From Atherinomorus stipes (taxonomy: Eukaryota > Chordata > Actinopteri > Atheriniformes > Atherinidae): a stretch of 64,000 nt of DNA. The notes beneath the pieces are model-generated. The model had not been told where the DNA came from, ran no database searches, and saw only the letters and a list, made by a program, of their open reading frames with translations. Every line of letters begins with the position of its first letter. The first letter of the stretch is position 1. Shown here one piece after another: positions 61,401 through 64,000 of this stretch. The stretch is taken from NCBI GenBank assembly GCA_023101725.1, contig JALJCO010001138.1:360409-424408 (forward strand). The letters run 5' to 3'. The translations under genes were made by a program, and so were the position numbers.

Positions 61401-62400
61401 TAACCCCAAACATGCAGCAAGGGGAAGACAGACACCCTCATCTTTTGCATGTTATTCTTTACCTTTGTCCATGTACCTTAGCTGCACCAGCGGCAGTTTT
61501 TTTTTTTTTTTTCAAGCTTTCACCCAGAGCTAAACACCACACATCACACTCAGGAACTTGGGTCTGTTAATGGTGCTGGGTGGTGTAACCAGGTGAAGCC
61601 TGAGATACTGTGATGTTTTGATGTTTTATAAACGTACTGATGAGTAGATAGGCCCATGTTTGCGTCTGATGTTGTAATCCTGCCCTGCTGCAGATGTCTA
61701 AACACGTTACAGTGTAATCAAAAGGAGGAATGTCATAATGTCTGCTATCGCCACCGCAGCCTCGAAGCACTAAAACACTCTCACGAAGCAGAGAAAGATC
61801 TCACCCTGCTTCCAGTTTGTGATTAAAAGCAGTGAAGATGGGGGTAAACGCTTGTGGCATATCTGTTCTTTGAGCTCCAGTTTGTAACATAGAGTGTAAT
61901 CTAATAGCAGAAATTCATGGAAATATCAATAGCTATGTTTTTATTCATGTTATAAAAACTAAGGAGGTATGATAAAATGTAGCCACTTGTGTACAGTAGC
62001 TGATAATTGTTATTTTGTCAGCTGCATTGGCAAAACAATAGTTATCAGCTGCTGCTGTTGACTCAACTGTTTAAGTGAGAGCTCAGACAAAGAAAAAGAA
62101 AGATGCAAAGTTGGAAGCCTAAACCCAGAGTTGGTTTATAGACACAAACATTTCAATGCTTTTACCACCAAGCTGTCAAAGATGTTCGGGTCATTCAGAA
62201 TTTGCTATTTCGATGCCACTGCTTAGGCATCCTTTTGCCTCTTGACATCCCAAGTGCCCATTTACAAGACTGTTTTTCTTTGTAAATATAATATACAAAT
62301 GAATGGACTTGGCTACCATTGGTCAATTAATATAAGTTTATGACCTTTCACCTGATGTGACCCAAAACATAACTCTGCTGTAAACTGTGGTGTTGCAAAT
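58451..62400. other. Intergenic sequence, no gene recognised
   Basis: Contains a hAT-like single end GGTTCTCAACCTTTC at 58651, an (AC)n run at about 59669-59687, A tracts at 60364-60380 and a T tract at 61497-61512. Open frames are short and repeat-driven. No RNA gene seen. Confidence 0.35.
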
Positions 62401-62500
62401 CAACAATCAGAATCAGAAATCCTTTACATACAATAAAGAATATTTCACAGTACAAGGAATTTGTTGTGGTGTCAGGTGCAAAACAAAGCAAAAGGTCAAA
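62401..62500 (-). repeat. LINE 3'-tail-like fragment
   Basis: AATCAGAATCAGAAATCCTT followed by ACAAGGAATTTGTTGTGG resembles the antisense of 3' ends of fish LINEs (compare AATACTTTATTCATCCC at 19889). Too short to assign to a family. Confidence 0.4.
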
Positions 62501-62959
62501 AAAAGTGCAAACAAACTGATACTCAGCAACAACACATCCATGACATGAACTTTGAAATAAAAGAAAACCTTTGGAAAGTACACACACCATTTTTTTCAGT
62601 TATTAATTTTCTGGCATGGTTCACATAACAATTAAAAAAAAAAAATTCAACCATTCATAAATTTCCAAGCATGGGACACAAGGGCAACTTACTGTATAAG
62701 AACAGTTCTGAGTTATGTTCGGTTAATAGCACAATAGACATGTTTGTATATTTTATGACTTTTGCTACTTCCTGGTGAGATTTACACCAAAGTTGCATAA
62801 TAAGGATTGTAAAAAAAAGGATGTGGCCAAAATACATTGTCGTCACAATGTGACGCTCACGCTTCACGCCTTCAACTTGACTCATCACCAGGCCTCTGCA
62901 AAGCTGCATGACAAGTGCATGAGGTAATTCAGGTGACGTTGGGGAAGGAATGCATCTAG

Positions 62960-63075
62960 CTTTTGCAGGATAGCGGCTCTCGAGGAATGGACTTGGACAC
63001 AGAGTCGTTGTCCATCACCCAGAGGGTTGGGAGATCGATTCCATGTTTCCCCAGGCAACATGCCGACAACCAAAC
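62960..63075 (+). repeat. Truncated tRNA-derived SINE of common teleost type
   Basis: Key blocks are GTCGTTGTCCATCACCCAGA, GGGTTGGGAGATCGATTCC (B-box-like) and CCCCAGGCAACATGCC. They match in order a widespread fish SINE (GTTGTCCATCAACC…GGTTCGATTCC…CCCCAG…ACATGCC). The A-box region is degraded and the tail is missing. Confidence 0.55.
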
Positions 63076-63499
63076 AACATGAAAGAATGTAGGTTATGTC
63101 AAAATGGAAAAAAAACAACTATGGATCGCATACATAAACTGAATGGATATTAAAAAGTAAATATAGTCCGTATTTTTATGCATGCACGAACGACCTACAG
63201 GGGTGTGATTTTTTTTTGGAGGACTTGTTGACTTAACATTGTACAATCTAACGTGTTAGTAGCATGTAATTTGAAGCAGTTACGTGTGGTAAGGCTTCAA
63301 GGTTGTTTGCGCTCATTTCACGTATTTTTGTGAGATCAGGTTTGGAGTCACAGAAGAGTGACAGATTACCCAGCTTATGAGGAAAAGTTCACATACAACT
63401 CAATCATTCTTGGCAGAAACATTTTTTGGTATTTGGAAAGTGAAAAGTTACCTCTGGAAATATCACCATACTGTATCTGAGTACACATTTTGGGGGGAT

Positions 63500-63538
63500 T
63501 TATATATATATATAAATATATTTTTATATATATTTACA
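63500..63538. repeat. AT-rich microsatellite
   Basis: TATATATATA and TTTTATATATAT runs next to the following element. Confidence 0.8.
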
Positions 63539-63544
63539 GTAAAT

Positions 63545-63910
63545 GTAAACTATCAGTCAAAAGTTTTAGAACACCCCCATCTTTTCAGTTCTTTATGGAA
63601 TGATAGATGGAGTAAGGAATCAAGAAAAGTTGGGAGAGCTCTGGGAAATGATAGCACCACTTTTCAAGGTTTGATCAACAGATGTAGTTGCAGAGCAGAT
63701 TTAAATTATTGACTCTTTTTTTCTGCCAGAAAAGGACCTTTTGTATAATTCTCAAATGCATATTATTTTTCAATGCAAGGAGACTTTATCCATTTTGATA
63801 TCTGGCAGCTCATCATTTACCTTTTGCATCTTTATTGGGCTGAATTGCTTAAATATCAACAACAACAACAACAAAATGGTGTTCTAAAACTTTTGACCAG
63901 TAATGTGTAT
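63545..63910. mobile_element. Tc1/mariner-like MITE
   Basis: Left AGTCAAAAGTTTTAGAACAC mirrors right GTGTTCTAAAACTTTTGACC. (T)CAAAAGTTTTAGAACACC is a known end type of fish Tc1-like elements, with TA flanks plausible. The interior shows no transposase. An (AAC)n run lies at about 63858-63873. Confidence 0.75.
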
Positions 63911-64000
63911 CCAACAGTTGCTTAGTCTTTTGTTTACTTTTGGATTTCCTGAGGGAAATATCTTTAATTTGTTAAATGCTCCTATTAAAGTTCATTTCTG

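Noticed and set aside
53018..64000. Search for the expected next neighbour of apcdd1l (such as stx16)
   Set aside because: No exon resembling a syntaxin or other known neighbour was recognised; it may lie beyond the window.

Overview
The window is vertebrate nuclear DNA, almost certainly from a teleost fish. Genes are split into short exons with GT-AG introns, intergenic DNA is AT-rich, and many interspersed repeats of fish type are present (a Rex1-like LINE, hAT elements, TTAA-flanked inverted-repeat elements, tRNA-derived SINEs). Species cannot be told from the sequence alone; a percomorph is a reasonable guess.

Two protein-coding genes are supported. On the + strand, exons 3-6 of vapb (VAMP-associated protein B, an ER tail-anchored contact-site protein) lie at 7909-13695. 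They encode the C-terminal 172 residues, the same number as the matching part of human VAPB; exons 1-2 must lie before base 1. On the - strand, all four coding exons of apcdd1l (APCDD1-like, a secreted or membrane Wnt-pathway inhibitor family) can be joined in frame: 52453-52399, 43369-43186, 40390-39871 and 38934-38173. They give a predicted protein of 506 residues. The first exon is too short to show as an open frame but supplies the signal peptide and the exact splice phase needed. The two genes are tail to tail, the order I recall for human VAPB and APCDD1L, with VAPA-APCDD1 as the paralogous pair.

Layout: 1-7908 is vapb intron 2, with a hAT element carrying 8-bp target duplications at 350-1747. 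7909-14840 holds vapb exons 3-6, introns (including a 102-bp-arm hairpin next to a small hAT element) and a probable 3' UTR. 14.8-38.1 kb is intergenic and repeat-rich: a broken Rex1-like LINE nested in a TTAA-flanked element (19.5-23.6 kb), a 1.37-kb hAT element with perfect target duplications (25.06-26.43 kb), two copies of a tRNA-Glu-like SINE, and a cluster of inverted-repeat elements (29.5-34.4 kb). 38.2-52.9 kb is apcdd1l, with an antisense L1-type fragment and two small transposons in intron 2 and a 9-kb intron 1. 53-64 kb shows no recognisable gene, only repeats, among them two adjacent inverted-repeat elements at 55.5-57.3 kb.

I found no evidence of a novel biological system. The points most worth checking are the reconstructed apcdd1l gene with candidate TCF/LEF motifs around exon 1, the near-perfect hairpin in a vapb intron, the nested LINE, and the tRNA-Glu-like SINE pair with shared sequence upstream of the tRNA-like part.
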